This document shows positions 38,872 to 47,852 of a stretch of DNA of 64,000 bases, in pieces. The notes beneath the pieces are model-generated. The model saw nothing but the letters and a program-made list of their open reading frames with translations. It was not told the DNA's origin and ran no database searches. Position 1 is the stretch's first letter. Every line of letters begins with the position of its first letter. The position numbers were made by a program, and so were the translations under genes. This stretch comes from an uncultured Alistipes sp. (GTDB taxonomy: Bacteria > Bacteroidota > Bacteroidia > Bacteroidales > Rikenellaceae), in NCBI GenBank assembly GCA_910587675.1, contig CAJUMU010000002.1:213170-277169 (forward strand), written 5' to 3'.

Positions 38872-41087
38872 TGCTGTCGGGTTTGATGTTGCAGGAAATA
38901 GCGTTGCGACTTGACCAGATTGCGCGACTGGAGCACTATGGTCTTGGTCTCGCTCAGGATAGCCAGAAAGAGCATGTTGGTCTTGGTCGAGGTGGTTTTA
39001 TCGCGTATGCGCCGCAACTGGCTCGCCATAGCGTCCGCGATGGAGCCGAACAACTCGTCGCGCAGTTCGAGGATGAGATCGAGATCGCCGAAGTCGTTGC
39101 GCTGCAACATGACGTTTATGCGCGAGAAGATCTCCTCCACATCGTCGTTGATCCTCATCAAATCATCGACCTGCTCCTTCGAGAAACCCTCGTGGTTGTT
39201 GTCGATATGCCGGAAACACGGGCGGGTGATGTGCAGCAACGCCTTGGCTATTTCGCTCATATAGTCGACCACCTGCACGTAATACTGCGCCGTGTTGAGC
39301 TCGCTCTCCTTCATGTGCATCAGCGTGGGCATGATGTTGTATTTGCGCTCGCGCGAAGCCTCGTACAACTCCTCGCTCTGCTGCACCACCTCTTTCAACG
39401 CCTTGCGGTTCTCGCGCGACACGGCGATCAACACGCGGTCGTAGATCTGGGTGATGCGGCGCATGGTCGAGGCCACGTCGTCGATGGTGTAGCGCACGGC
39501 GTCGGCCACGGTCTCGGGATCTTCGTGCTGCTCGCGAACGTCCGCCGCCTCGCGGTTCTTGCGCATGTTGCTGCGCACGAGCATCCAGCCGCACAGCAGC
39601 GACACGATTACGATGGCCGCATTCCCGCCGTAACACAACGCCAACCCGACGCAGAATGCTATGAGCATCGCGCCGAAACCCGTGATGAACCATCCCGACA
39701 CGACGGTCATGACGCCCGAGATACGATAAACGGCGCTCTCGCGGCCCCAAGCGCGGTCGGCGAGCGACGATCCCATCGACACCATGAAACATACGTAGGT
39801 GGTCGAAAGCGGCAGCTTCAGCGACGTGGCGACAGATATGAGGATGGCCGAGGTGGTGAGATTCACCGTGGCGCGGATCAAATCGTAAGAGCCGCCCTCG
39901 CGCTCCTTTTCGGAGAGCTGCTCGAAACGCCCCGAAACCCACGCGCGCACGGCATCGGGCACGACGCGTTCGTATGCGCCGTGGATACTCATCGCCATGC
40001 GCACCATGCCGCGCGACGCCGATGTCGACCCGTACTGTTCACGTCCCTCGTTCTGGCTCGAAAGCGACAACTCGGTCTTGCTGACCGACAGAGCGCGTTT
40101 CGAGGTCCACAGCGTCGCTATCATTATGAGGCCCGCAACCAGCAGCAGATACATGTTCGCCGACACGGGGCCCGCCAATTCGGCCATATTCATCGACGTA
40201 TCGCCGCTCTGCGATGCCATCATGTAGGAGTCGAAGCCCGCCACGGGCACTCCCACAAAGTTCACCAGATCGTTGCCCGCGAAGGCCAACGCCAACGCGA
40301 AAGTTCCGGCGAGGATGTTCATCTTGAGTATGTTGATGCGGAACATCTGCAAGAAAAAGAGAACGACGCTGCACACGATCCATATTACGAAGAGCGAAAA
40401 GGCCAGATGGTCGTCGATATACCGTATCGCCGCCGAATCGCTCAATATGCCTTTCAACCCCTTGAAGAGGGCGAAGTAGACGATGGCGGTGAACGATATT
40501 CCGCACCACGCCGCGCCCAGACGTCGGAACATGGCATGGTAGCGGAACGAGAAGATCATGCGCGAGAGATACATCACCAGCGATCCGCACGTGAAGGCGA
40601 TGACGACCGACAGCAGGATTCCCGCCACGATGGCCAGCGCGCGAGTGGAGTTGATATATTCGCCTATGTTGGTCAAGGAAATGCCCTCGTCGGAGGTTAT
40701 GATTACAGCCGAGACGGCCAACGCCGCGCCCAACAGACAGAAGATGAGCGCCACGGTGGTCGAGGTGGGCAGCCCGAGGGTGTTGTATATGTCGAGCAGG
40801 ATTATATTGGCCAGCATAACCGACAGATAGAGGATCATAACCTGTCGGAACGTGAAGTGCGCGGGGTCGAACATTCCGCTGCGCGCCACCTCCATCATGC
40901 CGCTCGACGTGACGGCCCCGATGATTATTCCGACGGATGCCACGGCCATGATGATCTTAAGAGGCGCGGCTTTCGACGCGATGGCCGAGTTGAGGAAATT
41001 GGCCGCATCGTTCATCACGCCGATGAAAAGGCCCGTGACCGCGAGGATAATCATCACCACGAGCATGAAAGTATAGATATGCTCCAT
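38868..41087 (-). CDS. PiT-family inorganic phosphate transporter with C-terminal PhoU-like domain
   Basis: A 739-residue protein. The membrane part (about 1-510) carries both PiT signature repeats, FIGVMNDAANFLNSAIASKA near the N-terminus and LAFAGNDLVNFVGVPVAGFDSY in the second half. A later TSLKLPLSTTYVCFMVSMGSSLADRAWGRE resembles the typical C-terminal PiT segment. Residues about 520-739 form a soluble helical domain rich in E/R, similar to PhoU/DUF47 proteins, which usually regulate Pi uptake. The fused layout is common in Bacteroidetes. An exact promoter lies upstream. Cotransport of phosphate with H+ or Na+ is expected. Confidence 0.92.
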   Translation of the reverse strand: MEHIYTFMLVVMIILAVTGLFIGVMNDAANFLNSAIASKAAPLKIIMAVASVGIIIGAVTSSGMMEVARSGMFDPAHFTFRQVMILYLSVMLANIILLDIYNTLGLPTSTTVALIFCLLGAALAVSAVIITSDEGISLTNIGEYINSTRALAIVAGILLSVVIAFTCGSLVMYLSRMIFSFRYHAMFRRLGAAWCGISFTAIVYFALFKGLKGILSDSAAIRYIDDHLAFSLFVIWIVCSVVLFFLQMFRINILKMNILAGTFALALAFAGNDLVNFVGVPVAGFDSYMMASQSGDTSMNMAELAGPVSANMYLLLVAGLIMIATLWTSKRALSVSKTELSLSSQNEGREQYGSTSASRGMVRMAMSIHGAYERVVPDAVRAWVSGRFEQLSEKEREGGSYDLIRATVNLTTSAILISVATSLKLPLSTTYVCFMVSMGSSLADRAWGRESAVYRISGVMTVVSGWFITGFGAMLIAFCVGLALCYGGNAAIVIVSLLCGWMLVRSNMRKNREAADVREQHEDPETVADAVRYTIDDVASTMRRITQIYDRVLIAVSRENRKALKEVVQQSEELYEASRERKYNIMPTLMHMKESELNTAQYYVQVVDYMSEIAKALLHITRPCFRHIDNNHEGFSKEQVDDLMRINDDVEEIFSRINVMLQRNDFGDLDLILELRDELFGSIADAMASQLRRIRDKTTSTKTNMLFLAILSETKTIVLQSRNLVKSQRYFLQHQTRQQ

Positions 41088-41109
41088 TCGTTTGAGTCAA
41101 TTTGCAAAA

Positions 41110-41141
41110 CAAAGATACGCCATAAGGGTCGCAGCGACAAA
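41110..41141 (-). promoter_or_regulatory. Promoter of the phosphate transporter-permease operon
   Basis: On the minus strand TTTG (41138-41141), 20 nt, TATCTTTG (41110-41117). This is an exact consensus match about 22 nt upstream of the start codon. Confidence 0.87.
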
Positions 41142-41186
41142 AAAACGAATTATTTGTTAACGTAAATTTAACATACGGCGCATACC

Positions 41187-41221
41187 GAAAAAAACGGGAC
41201 GCCGATGCTTCGGCGCCCCGT
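41187..41221 (-). terminator. SusD2 terminator
   Basis: A 12-bp stem with one mismatch (ACGGGACGCCGA / TCGGCGCCCCGT, loop TGCT) is followed by a T-run on the minus strand, 22 nt after the SusD2 stop. It is unrelated to the hairpins after SusD1 and SusD3. Confidence 0.87.
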
Positions 41222-41243
41222 CGGTTATCTGTCCGATCGGCTA

Positions 41244-42701
41244 TTACAGAGGATTCTGGTCGCTGCTCGAAATGTTGGGATTCGAGTTGATCTCGATCGA
41301 AAGAGGAATCTGGTAGGTGAAGTCCTTTCCTGCGGGAATCACGGCCTTGTGCTGGTGGTTCGTCGACGACGAGCGATCCACACCCACGTTGAAACGCTTG
41401 TTGGTGAAGTACTCGTGACCCTCGCCCCACAGCTCGATACGGCTCTGGAGGAAAATCTCGGCGAGCAGGGCATCGCCCGTCTTGGTCGACTTGGCGTATG
41501 CGCTGTCGCGGTTCGAAACCAGCTCGAACAGAGTCTGCTGAGCCGCAGCATCGTCGCCGCCGCGAGCCTCGGCCTCGGCCTTGAGCAGGTAAGCCTCCGA
41601 CAGACGCATGTAGATCTCGTCGGTGCGATAGGTCGGGGTATCGAACTTGAGGTTCGTATAAGCGGGGTACTTGCCCTCGGCCGCCGCCATGAAGTTCTTC
41701 TTACGATAGTCGGTAGCGGGGATTTGGTCGTAAAGACGGTTGTCGATAGCGACGTAAATACCCTTGTTGTTGGCGTTGTCGGTAGCCGTGCGCGAGATCC
41801 ACGAAGCGAACGAACGGTTCTCGAGCGAAGTGGCCATAGCCCAAGTGTAGGCATAGATGGTCTCGGGGAGCGTCGCGCTCTGGAATCCCGAGGTGGTGTA
41901 CTCCTCCTCGTCCATGAGCGTGTATCCGCTTGCGATTACCGCTGCGGCAGCGTTCTTGGCCACGGTGTAGTTGCCCGAAACCAGAGCCACGCGCGCCAGC
42001 ACCATGTTGGCCACGGCACCGTCGATGTCGGTAACCGACTTCAGAACGTCGTACTCGGCATCGTCGAAGATCTTCACAGCCTCCTGCAAATCGGCGGTAA
42101 TGTTGGCATATACCTCGGTCGAGGGAGTGCGGCCTTTGGCTCCATCCTTAGCGCTCGTATAATAAGGGACGCCCGCCTTGTCGCGTCCGCCGTGCATGTA
42201 GTCGTCCTGATAGAGGTTCATCAGGTAGTAGTACGCCAACGCGCGGTGCGTCAGGGCCTGAGCCTTGTAAACCAAAGCCGCGCCCTCGACATCCTCGGGG
42301 ATAAGATCGAGGATCTGGTTGGCCATGTATACCATCTTGTAGTAGCAGTACCAACGGTCGGCCGTGAGCGATGCGGTCTGCTGACGCAGATTCTCGAACA
42401 TGTACTCGTCGGCGAACCAGTTAGAGAGAGCGGTGAGCACCATATCGTTGCCCTGAAGGTCCATACCGAAGTTCCATACCATGTAACCGCGGTCGTTGGT
42501 CGAAGCACGTCTGTTACCGGTATGCAGGTAATCGATCATACCGAGCAGCATCGGCGACAACACCAAGTCGGGATCCTTCTTCACCAACTCCTGCAACTGT
42601 TCGTCCGACACCTTGTTTCCGGCGGGATCCGTGTCGAGCTCGCTCGCGCAAGAACTGAAAAGCAATGCGGCGATTGCGATATATAAAATATTTTTTCTCA
42701 T
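41244..42701 (-). CDS. SusD/RagB-family outer-membrane lipoprotein (SusD2)
   Basis: A 485-residue surface lipoprotein. The N-terminus MRKNILYIAIAALLFSSC has a lipobox with Cys18, followed by ASELDTDPAGNKVSDEQL. SusD features include the helical TPR core, TYRTDEIYMRLSEAYLLKAEAEARGG, the IELWGEGHEYFTNKRFNVG segment and the C-terminal IPLSIEINSNPNIS typical of the family (substrate-binding lid of SusC). It lies 20 nt downstream of SusC2. Sequence and terminator are distinct from SusD1 and SusD3, so the SusC2/SusD2 pair probably handles a different ligand. Confidence 0.92.
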   Translation of the reverse strand: MRKNILYIAIAALLFSSCASELDTDPAGNKVSDEQLQELVKKDPDLVLSPMLLGMIDYLHTGNRRASTNDRGYMVWNFGMDLQGNDMVLTALSNWFADEYMFENLRQQTASLTADRWYCYYKMVYMANQILDLIPEDVEGAALVYKAQALTHRALAYYYLMNLYQDDYMHGGRDKAGVPYYTSAKDGAKGRTPSTEVYANITADLQEAVKIFDDAEYDVLKSVTDIDGAVANMVLARVALVSGNYTVAKNAAAAVIASGYTLMDEEEYTTSGFQSATLPETIYAYTWAMATSLENRSFASWISRTATDNANNKGIYVAIDNRLYDQIPATDYRKKNFMAAAEGKYPAYTNLKFDTPTYRTDEIYMRLSEAYLLKAEAEARGGDDAAAQQTLFELVSNRDSAYAKSTKTGDALLAEIFLQSRIELWGEGHEYFTNKRFNVGVDRSSSTNHQHKAVIPAGKDFTYQIPLSIEINSNPNISSSDQNPL

Positions 42702-42721
42702 AAGTTGTCCTCCTTTTTGTA

Positions 42722-45700
42722 TTACAGATTAAGCGTTACGCCGAAAGTGAAAGTCTTTGCCTGCGGGAATCCGAATCCGTTCTGCGAAGCGTATCCGCGA
42801 CGAGGGTCGAAACCGTCGTGGGCCGATACGAAGCAGAGGTTGTCGGCGCTGAAGAATACGCGCAGCGACTGCACGCCTATGCGGCTCATCCATTTCTGAG
42901 GCAGAGTATAACCTACGTTGAGGTTCTTCAGGCTGAAGTAAGAGGCCTTGCGGAAGAGGGCATCCACATTCGAAGCTGGGAAGTTCCACGTGCCGTTGAA
43001 CATCAGTCGGGGGAACTCGGCGCCCGGGTTGCTCTCGCTCCAAGTGTTGCCTACGAGGTCGTCCGATACGGCGAAGCCCACGCGGCCCGCGTCGTAAAGG
43101 TTGGCAGAGTTGCCGTCCCACTGACGGCCGCCGAACTGGAATGCCGCCTGAAGGTTGATGTCGAGGCCCTTCCAACGGAACGAGGTGCGGAAACCACCCG
43201 TCATGTCGGGCAGAGCGTCGCCGATCTCGTACTGGTCGGCCTCGGCGAATACCGAAGTGGTCTCCTGACCCACCACGTTGCCTTGGTCGTCGGTTACGTT
43301 CTTCCAGAACAACTCGCTACCCGTCTCGGGATCGACGCCCGCGTACTTGAACAGGTAGAGGTTGTAGTACGACTTGCCCTTGCCGCGCAGATAATTTTCT
43401 GCGACATAGTCGCCGCCCATGGCGGGGTTACCCAACTCCGAGGGATAGTCGATCAGCTTCTGACGGGCGATGGCGCCGTTCACGCCGAAGTTCCAGTATA
43501 CGTTCTTGGTCTTGACCAGATCGACGGTCACGTCGAACTCGAAGCCCTGATTCTGAAGGATACCGATGTTCTCCAGACGCGACGAGAGTCCCGTAGACGA
43601 CGGAGTCGGACGGTTCCAGATCAGATCGTGGGTGCGGCGGTTGTAGAAATCCAAGGCACCGTAAACGCGATCCCACAAACGGAAGTCGAGACCGAGATCG
43701 AACTGAGCGTTGCGCTCCCAAGTCAGATCGCGGTTACCGATGTCCGAAAGCGACAGCGAAGGCTCGCCGTTAGAATCCTTGATCTCCCACAGATTGGTGT
43801 AGGGATATATTGCGCTCAACGAGTTGCCCGAGGCGCCGTAAGTCGCGCGCAGACGCAGATCGTCCACCCAGTGCGCATTCTCCATGAACTTTTCGTTGGT
43901 GATGCGCCATGCGGCACCCAACGACCAGAAGTGGCCCCATTTGTCGTACTTGAAACGCGACGATCCGTCGTAACGGTACGATGCCGAGAAGGTATAGCGC
44001 TCGTCATAGGTATAGTTCGCACGCATGAAGTAACCCTCCAGCGCGGTGATATTGCGCGACGAAGTAGATGCGTTGTCGTCGGGAGTGATAGCGTTGCCCA
44101 GCTCGGGGATGCCCGGGTAGAATACGTTCTGCTTGTAGGCCTCGATAGAGTTGTCGTCGGTCTTGCTGAACTCGTGGCCGATCATCACGTCGATAGCGTG
44201 GATGTCGTTCACGTTCTTGTTGTAGTTGAGCAACTGCTGAGTATTGTACAGGAAAGCGTGGTTGCTGTACTTCTGAATCCAACCGTTGACCTGCGCGCCG
44301 TAACCGTACTCGTTGTTCTGATAATTGGTATCGTGACGATAAACGTTGTCAAGGGTGAAGTTCGCCGTGAACTTGAAGTCCTTCAGGAACTTGATATCCA
44401 CATAAGCGTTGGCGTAGATGTTATCGCGCACCGTATTGGCGATATCGCGGCTCATCGACTGGTAGGGGTGCGCCTCGTTCATGCTGTTGAATACGTCCTG
44501 CGTGGGACCGAAAGGCGACAGCGTGGTGCCCATACCGTTCTCGTAGATCTTGTTGCCGAACTCGTCCAGACGAATGTTACCCTCCAGATCACGCGCATAG
44601 TAAGGCACGGTGGGGTTCTGCCACATCGTCCACAAGAAAACGTTACCCGTATTGGCGCCGTCATAGCTGGGGCTGTCAATGTCGCGACGCGAGAACGATA
44701 CGTTCGTACCCAACTTCATCCACTTGTTGACCTGCGCGTTCACCGCGGCGCGAGCTGAATAACGCTTGAAAGCCGACATGATAACATACGAGGGATCCTC
44801 CAAGAAGTTACCCGAAACATAGTAGTCGACATTGTCGTTACCGCCGCTCACGCTCACCGTGTACTCCTGACGGAAAGGCTTGGTGAACAAGTAGTCGTCG
44901 TAATTGTCGGCATAGAGCAGACGCGCGTTGGGATTCAGACGACCCGTTTCGAAGTCGATGAGGGTCTCGTTGTCGGGCAGCGCGTACGCCATGTAGTTAC
45001 CCAGCAAGGGGAACAGGTTGTTGTAAGCCGAATTGGCCAAAGCCGAGTGTGCTGCGCCCGGGTTGGCGTCGGCCAAATAATTATATATACCCGCGTAAGC
45101 ATACTCGTAGTAGTCGCCCGGGTTCTGCATGGTCTCGTGCTCCTTGATACCCTGCTGGTTCCAGCCCCACTTGGCCTCGAAAGTGATGTTGGCCTTCTGG
45201 TTGCGGGCGCCCTTCTTGGTGGTGACGAACACGACGCCGTTAGCGGCGCGCGAACCGTAAAGAGCGTTGGCGGCGGCATCCTTCGATACCACCACCGACT
45301 CGATATCCAGCGGGTTGATGGTCGACAGCGCCGACGAATAGGGCACACCGTCCACGACGATCAACGCCGAAGTGGTACCGTTGATAGAACCCAGACCGCG
45401 GATCACGATCGTGGCGTCGCCACCGGGCTGGCCCGAAGTGCTGTACGACTGCACGCCCGGGGCAGCGCCTTCCAATGCGCGGCTCACCGACGATACGGTC
45501 ATCTTCTGCAAATCCTTAGCGGTCACGGCAGTGATAGAACCCGTAAGGTCCTTTTTCTTCATCTCGCCGAAGGTCTGCACGACCACCTGCTCGATTGCAG
45601 TGTAGTCGTCGGCCAACGTAACGTTGATTACCGTTTTGCCGGCGATGGCTACCTTCTGCTCAACATAACCGATAAACGACACCAACAGAGAGCCGTTCGC

Positions 45701-45901
45701 GGGAGCGGAGATGCTGAAACCGCCGTTCGCATCGGTCGTGGTACCGTTCACGGTGCCGTCGACGATAACCGAGGCGCCGACGATGGCGTTGCCCGCCTCG
45801 TCCTTTACGGTACCGCTCACCTGCCTCGTCTGAGCGTAGGCCGAGAAGCCCACCGCCAGCAAGGCAACGATTGAAAGTACAATTTTCCTAACCATAAGCA
45901 T
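42722..45901 (-). CDS. SusC/RagA-family TonB-dependent outer-membrane transporter (SusC2)
   Basis: A 1059-residue transporter with signal peptide MLMVRKIVLSIVALLAVGFSAYA, a carboxypeptidase-regulatory-like domain (about 25-105), the VVVQTFGEMKKKDLTG region, a plug (RGLGSINGTTSALIVVDGVP, SKDAAANALYGSRAANGVVF) and a barrel ending GVTLNL. The first 70 codons are nearly identical in DNA to SusC1 and SusC3, yet the plug and barrel are clearly different. This is the only one of the three with a canonical promoter, read through a leader of about 230 nt. Its 5' end forms one arm of an inverted repeat around the recombinase gene. Confidence 0.95.
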   Translation of the reverse strand: MLMVRKIVLSIVALLAVGFSAYAQTRQVSGTVKDEAGNAIVGASVIVDGTVNGTTTDANGGFSISAPANGSLLVSFIGYVEQKVAIAGKTVINVTLADDYTAIEQVVVQTFGEMKKKDLTGSITAVTAKDLQKMTVSSVSRALEGAAPGVQSYSTSGQPGGDATIVIRGLGSINGTTSALIVVDGVPYSSALSTINPLDIESVVVSKDAAANALYGSRAANGVVFVTTKKGARNQKANITFEAKWGWNQQGIKEHETMQNPGDYYEYAYAGIYNYLADANPGAAHSALANSAYNNLFPLLGNYMAYALPDNETLIDFETGRLNPNARLLYADNYDDYLFTKPFRQEYTVSVSGGNDNVDYYVSGNFLEDPSYVIMSAFKRYSARAAVNAQVNKWMKLGTNVSFSRRDIDSPSYDGANTGNVFLWTMWQNPTVPYYARDLEGNIRLDEFGNKIYENGMGTTLSPFGPTQDVFNSMNEAHPYQSMSRDIANTVRDNIYANAYVDIKFLKDFKFTANFTLDNVYRHDTNYQNNEYGYGAQVNGWIQKYSNHAFLYNTQQLLNYNKNVNDIHAIDVMIGHEFSKTDDNSIEAYKQNVFYPGIPELGNAITPDDNASTSSRNITALEGYFMRANYTYDERYTFSASYRYDGSSRFKYDKWGHFWSLGAAWRITNEKFMENAHWVDDLRLRATYGASGNSLSAIYPYTNLWEIKDSNGEPSLSLSDIGNRDLTWERNAQFDLGLDFRLWDRVYGALDFYNRRTHDLIWNRPTPSSTGLSSRLENIGILQNQGFEFDVTVDLVKTKNVYWNFGVNGAIARQKLIDYPSELGNPAMGGDYVAENYLRGKGKSYYNLYLFKYAGVDPETGSELFWKNVTDDQGNVVGQETTSVFAEADQYEIGDALPDMTGGFRTSFRWKGLDINLQAAFQFGGRQWDGNSANLYDAGRVGFAVSDDLVGNTWSESNPGAEFPRLMFNGTWNFPASNVDALFRKASYFSLKNLNVGYTLPQKWMSRIGVQSLRVFFSADNLCFVSAHDGFDPRRGYASQNGFGFPQAKTFTFGVTLNL

Positions 45902-45939
45902 TAATTTTTGTACGTTTGTAATACGTGTGTATGTATATT
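45745..45939 (-). repeat. Inverted repeat arm L (SusC2 5' end)
   Basis: About 195 bp, from the TATATT in the SusC2 leader to codon 52, matching 47865-48060 in opposite orientation. By eye there are about nine substitutions and one indel. The runs from CACACGTATTAC to GGTGGGCTT (84 bp) and the 62 bp from ACGAGGCAGG to GCGCCTCGGT are identical. Confidence 0.88.
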
Positions 45940-46420
45940 CAAGGCGATCTTACATCTCGAAGTATCGATGCGATCGTATCGCGAAATCGTAACCGACGGT
46001 CGTTGCCCGCGGCCGCGAGCCGCGTTCGGAGGTCCGATTTTCCCTAAATTCCCTCATCGGAGGGGGATTGCGGTCGTTCCGCTCCGAGCAGCGATACAGC
46101 GAAGTGCAGATGCGCTTTTTAATATAAAATACACCCGCAAAGTTACGGATTAAATTCATAATTATCAAATAATTTTAATATAAAACGTTGATAGATAACA
46201 TAAACAGTTTATTCAGCCTCTGTAAGTTACGACATGAAAGCTGCGGCGGGTCGTTTGCTGACAATGTGTAATATATGCGCATATCTGCATATATATCCTG
46301 CATTTTTACCCCATATTTATGCTACAATTAAACGTCGACCACCGCATACGATAACAATCCGTAACCGTTATGTATCGAATTTTTTATTATATATAAAGGA
46401 TTTTTTGGCTGCGGCGGATT
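45940..46420. other. AT-rich non-coding interval: SusC2 leader, promoter and recombinase 3' region
   Basis: No gene is seen. From 45940 to about 46130 lies the SusC2 5' leader, with a GC-rich structured part and the 14-mer TTTTATATTAAAAA close to the predicted transcription start. Beyond the promoter (46138-46169) the DNA is very AT-rich and contains the perfect palindrome ATATGCGCATAT (46273-46284) followed by CTGCATATATAT. The last element also occurs upstream of SusC1 at 13861. Confidence 0.6.
46138..46169 (-). promoter_or_regulatory. SusC2 promoter (inside the proposed invertible segment)
   Basis: On the minus strand TTTG (46166-46169), 20 nt, TAACTTTG (46138-46145). This is an exact consensus match pointing at SusC2. 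Equivalent matches are absent upstream of SusC1 and SusC3. It lies between the two inverted repeat arms, so inversion would turn it toward SusC3. Confidence 0.87.
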
Positions 46421-47659
46421 CTATATGCAATCCGACCGTCGTACGGGAATGTCGTAATAGGAATCGATATTCTTCGAAATGCGTTGCATTTCCGACGAAA
46501 CGGAGGTTTGCAGCACCTTGGCATAGATCTGCGTGGTTTTGATGTCGGTGTGGCCGAGCATGCGGCTTACGACCTCTATCGGCACTCCGTTGGCGAGCGT
46601 CACGGTCGTGGCGAACGTATGACGGGCCGAATGGAAGGTGAGGCGGCGATTTATGCCTGCGTTGCGCAACGTCGTTTTAAGCAGGCGGTTGCACCATCCG
46701 TTGGAGGTAAGACGAAAGATGGCTCGTTCGTCGTCGCCGTCGTAGTATTTCATTATAAGGCGGTGAGGCACTCGCAACAGAGGTACGTCGACGCTCGTTC
46801 CCGTCTTCATGCGGTGCGTGGAGACGTATAACTTGCCGTTGCGCTTCACTATGTCGTTCATCGAGAACTTGCCGACGTCGGAGAAGGACAGCCCCGTGAA
46901 GCAACTGAACAGGAACGCGTCGAGCACCAGTTGCCGCGCGGGCGAATCGAGGGTCACGCATGACAGTCGCCGCAGTTCGTCTTTCATCAAAAAATTCTTG
47001 TCGGTATGCTCGGAATGCAGCTTATATCCCGTGAAGGGGTTGCTGCCGAGCAGGCCGCGACTTACCGCCAGCAGCATTATGTGCTTGAACGCTATCATGT
47101 ATATCCACATGGTATTGGTGCCGCAATTCATCGCCTCGGCGAGCCAACGGTGGAAGTCGCACACGAAGGTGCGATTAACCTTTTGCAGCGATATGTCGGT
47201 GCGATTGTAGCGCTGGATAATGTAATTGCGGAGGTGATTGCAAACATACCTATATTTATATAGAGTGCTCTTGCTTCGGTTGAGTCCTACCATGCTCTCG
47301 AACTCAGCATTGTGCTGATTAAAAAAGCTTATCAACCCCACGGACCCCTCCTCGCCGCCGAGATAGCCTCGGCGGACGGCTTGCGGCGTCACTTCGTCCG
47401 ACGAACGCAACGCCTGTATGTAGGCGTCGTAAACCGAATAATGAATCTCGTCCAGCAACGCGTTTATACGCCGCGCTTCGTCGCTTCGTCCCGAGAGCCG
47501 CTTGCGGTCGGGATGCCACAATCGCTCATCGACGGACAGAAATGTCGAAAAGGAACAAAAACGTCCGTTTACGGAAATGCGACACATTATAGGCAGACGA
47601 CCGCTGCGGAGCTTTTCCTTGCGTTTGAGGTAGAAAAGAATCTTGAATTGATTTCTCAT
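46421..47659 (-). CDS. Tyrosine recombinase/integrase
   Basis: A 412-residue site-specific recombinase. The N-terminus (MRNQFKILFYLKRKEKLRSGRLPIMCRI) fits the arm-type DNA-binding domain, residues about 108-215 the SAM-like core-binding domain, and 225-390 the catalytic domain. Catalytic residues: K285 (HRMKTGT), H343-R346 (FHSARHTFA), H370 (RMLGHTDIKTT) and nucleophile Y379 (QIYAK). The usual first arginine is replaced by S258 (SCFTGLSFSDV), as in the Bacteroides CTnDOT integrase. No phage or conjugation genes are nearby, and the gene lies exactly between the inverted 5' ends of SusC2 and SusC3. An invertase role is the most economical reading. Start 47659 is the first in-frame ATG. Confidence 0.93.
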   Translation of the reverse strand: MRNQFKILFYLKRKEKLRSGRLPIMCRISVNGRFCSFSTFLSVDERLWHPDRKRLSGRSDEARRINALLDEIHYSVYDAYIQALRSSDEVTPQAVRRGYLGGEEGSVGLISFFNQHNAEFESMVGLNRSKSTLYKYRYVCNHLRNYIIQRYNRTDISLQKVNRTFVCDFHRWLAEAMNCGTNTMWIYMIAFKHIMLLAVSRGLLGSNPFTGYKLHSEHTDKNFLMKDELRRLSCVTLDSPARQLVLDAFLFSCFTGLSFSDVGKFSMNDIVKRNGKLYVSTHRMKTGTSVDVPLLRVPHRLIMKYYDGDDERAIFRLTSNGWCNRLLKTTLRNAGINRRLTFHSARHTFATTVTLANGVPIEVVSRMLGHTDIKTTQIYAKVLQTSVSSEMQRISKNIDSYYDIPVRRSDCI

Positions 47660-47852
47660 AGCGCAGTAAATAAGGTATTGATTTAAGTAATGGGAATCGT
47701 AAGCCGGAATGCGCTCTACAGTAGATAACGAGCAGACAATGCGGCGTTTATACAGAGTTGCATCGATATGTTTTTAGTAACGCAACAGCCTTCTCGCCGC
47801 TCGGCGAGCATTCGTCGTCCTCGCCTCGCGGTCCTGTCGTCGGCATACGGTC

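Noticed and set aside
46421..47659. Recombinase as part of a prophage or integrative element
   Set aside because: No phage structural, mobilisation or conjugation genes, no tRNA attachment site and no boundary repeats are seen apart from the SusC arms; the flanking genes are ordinary chromosomal ones.
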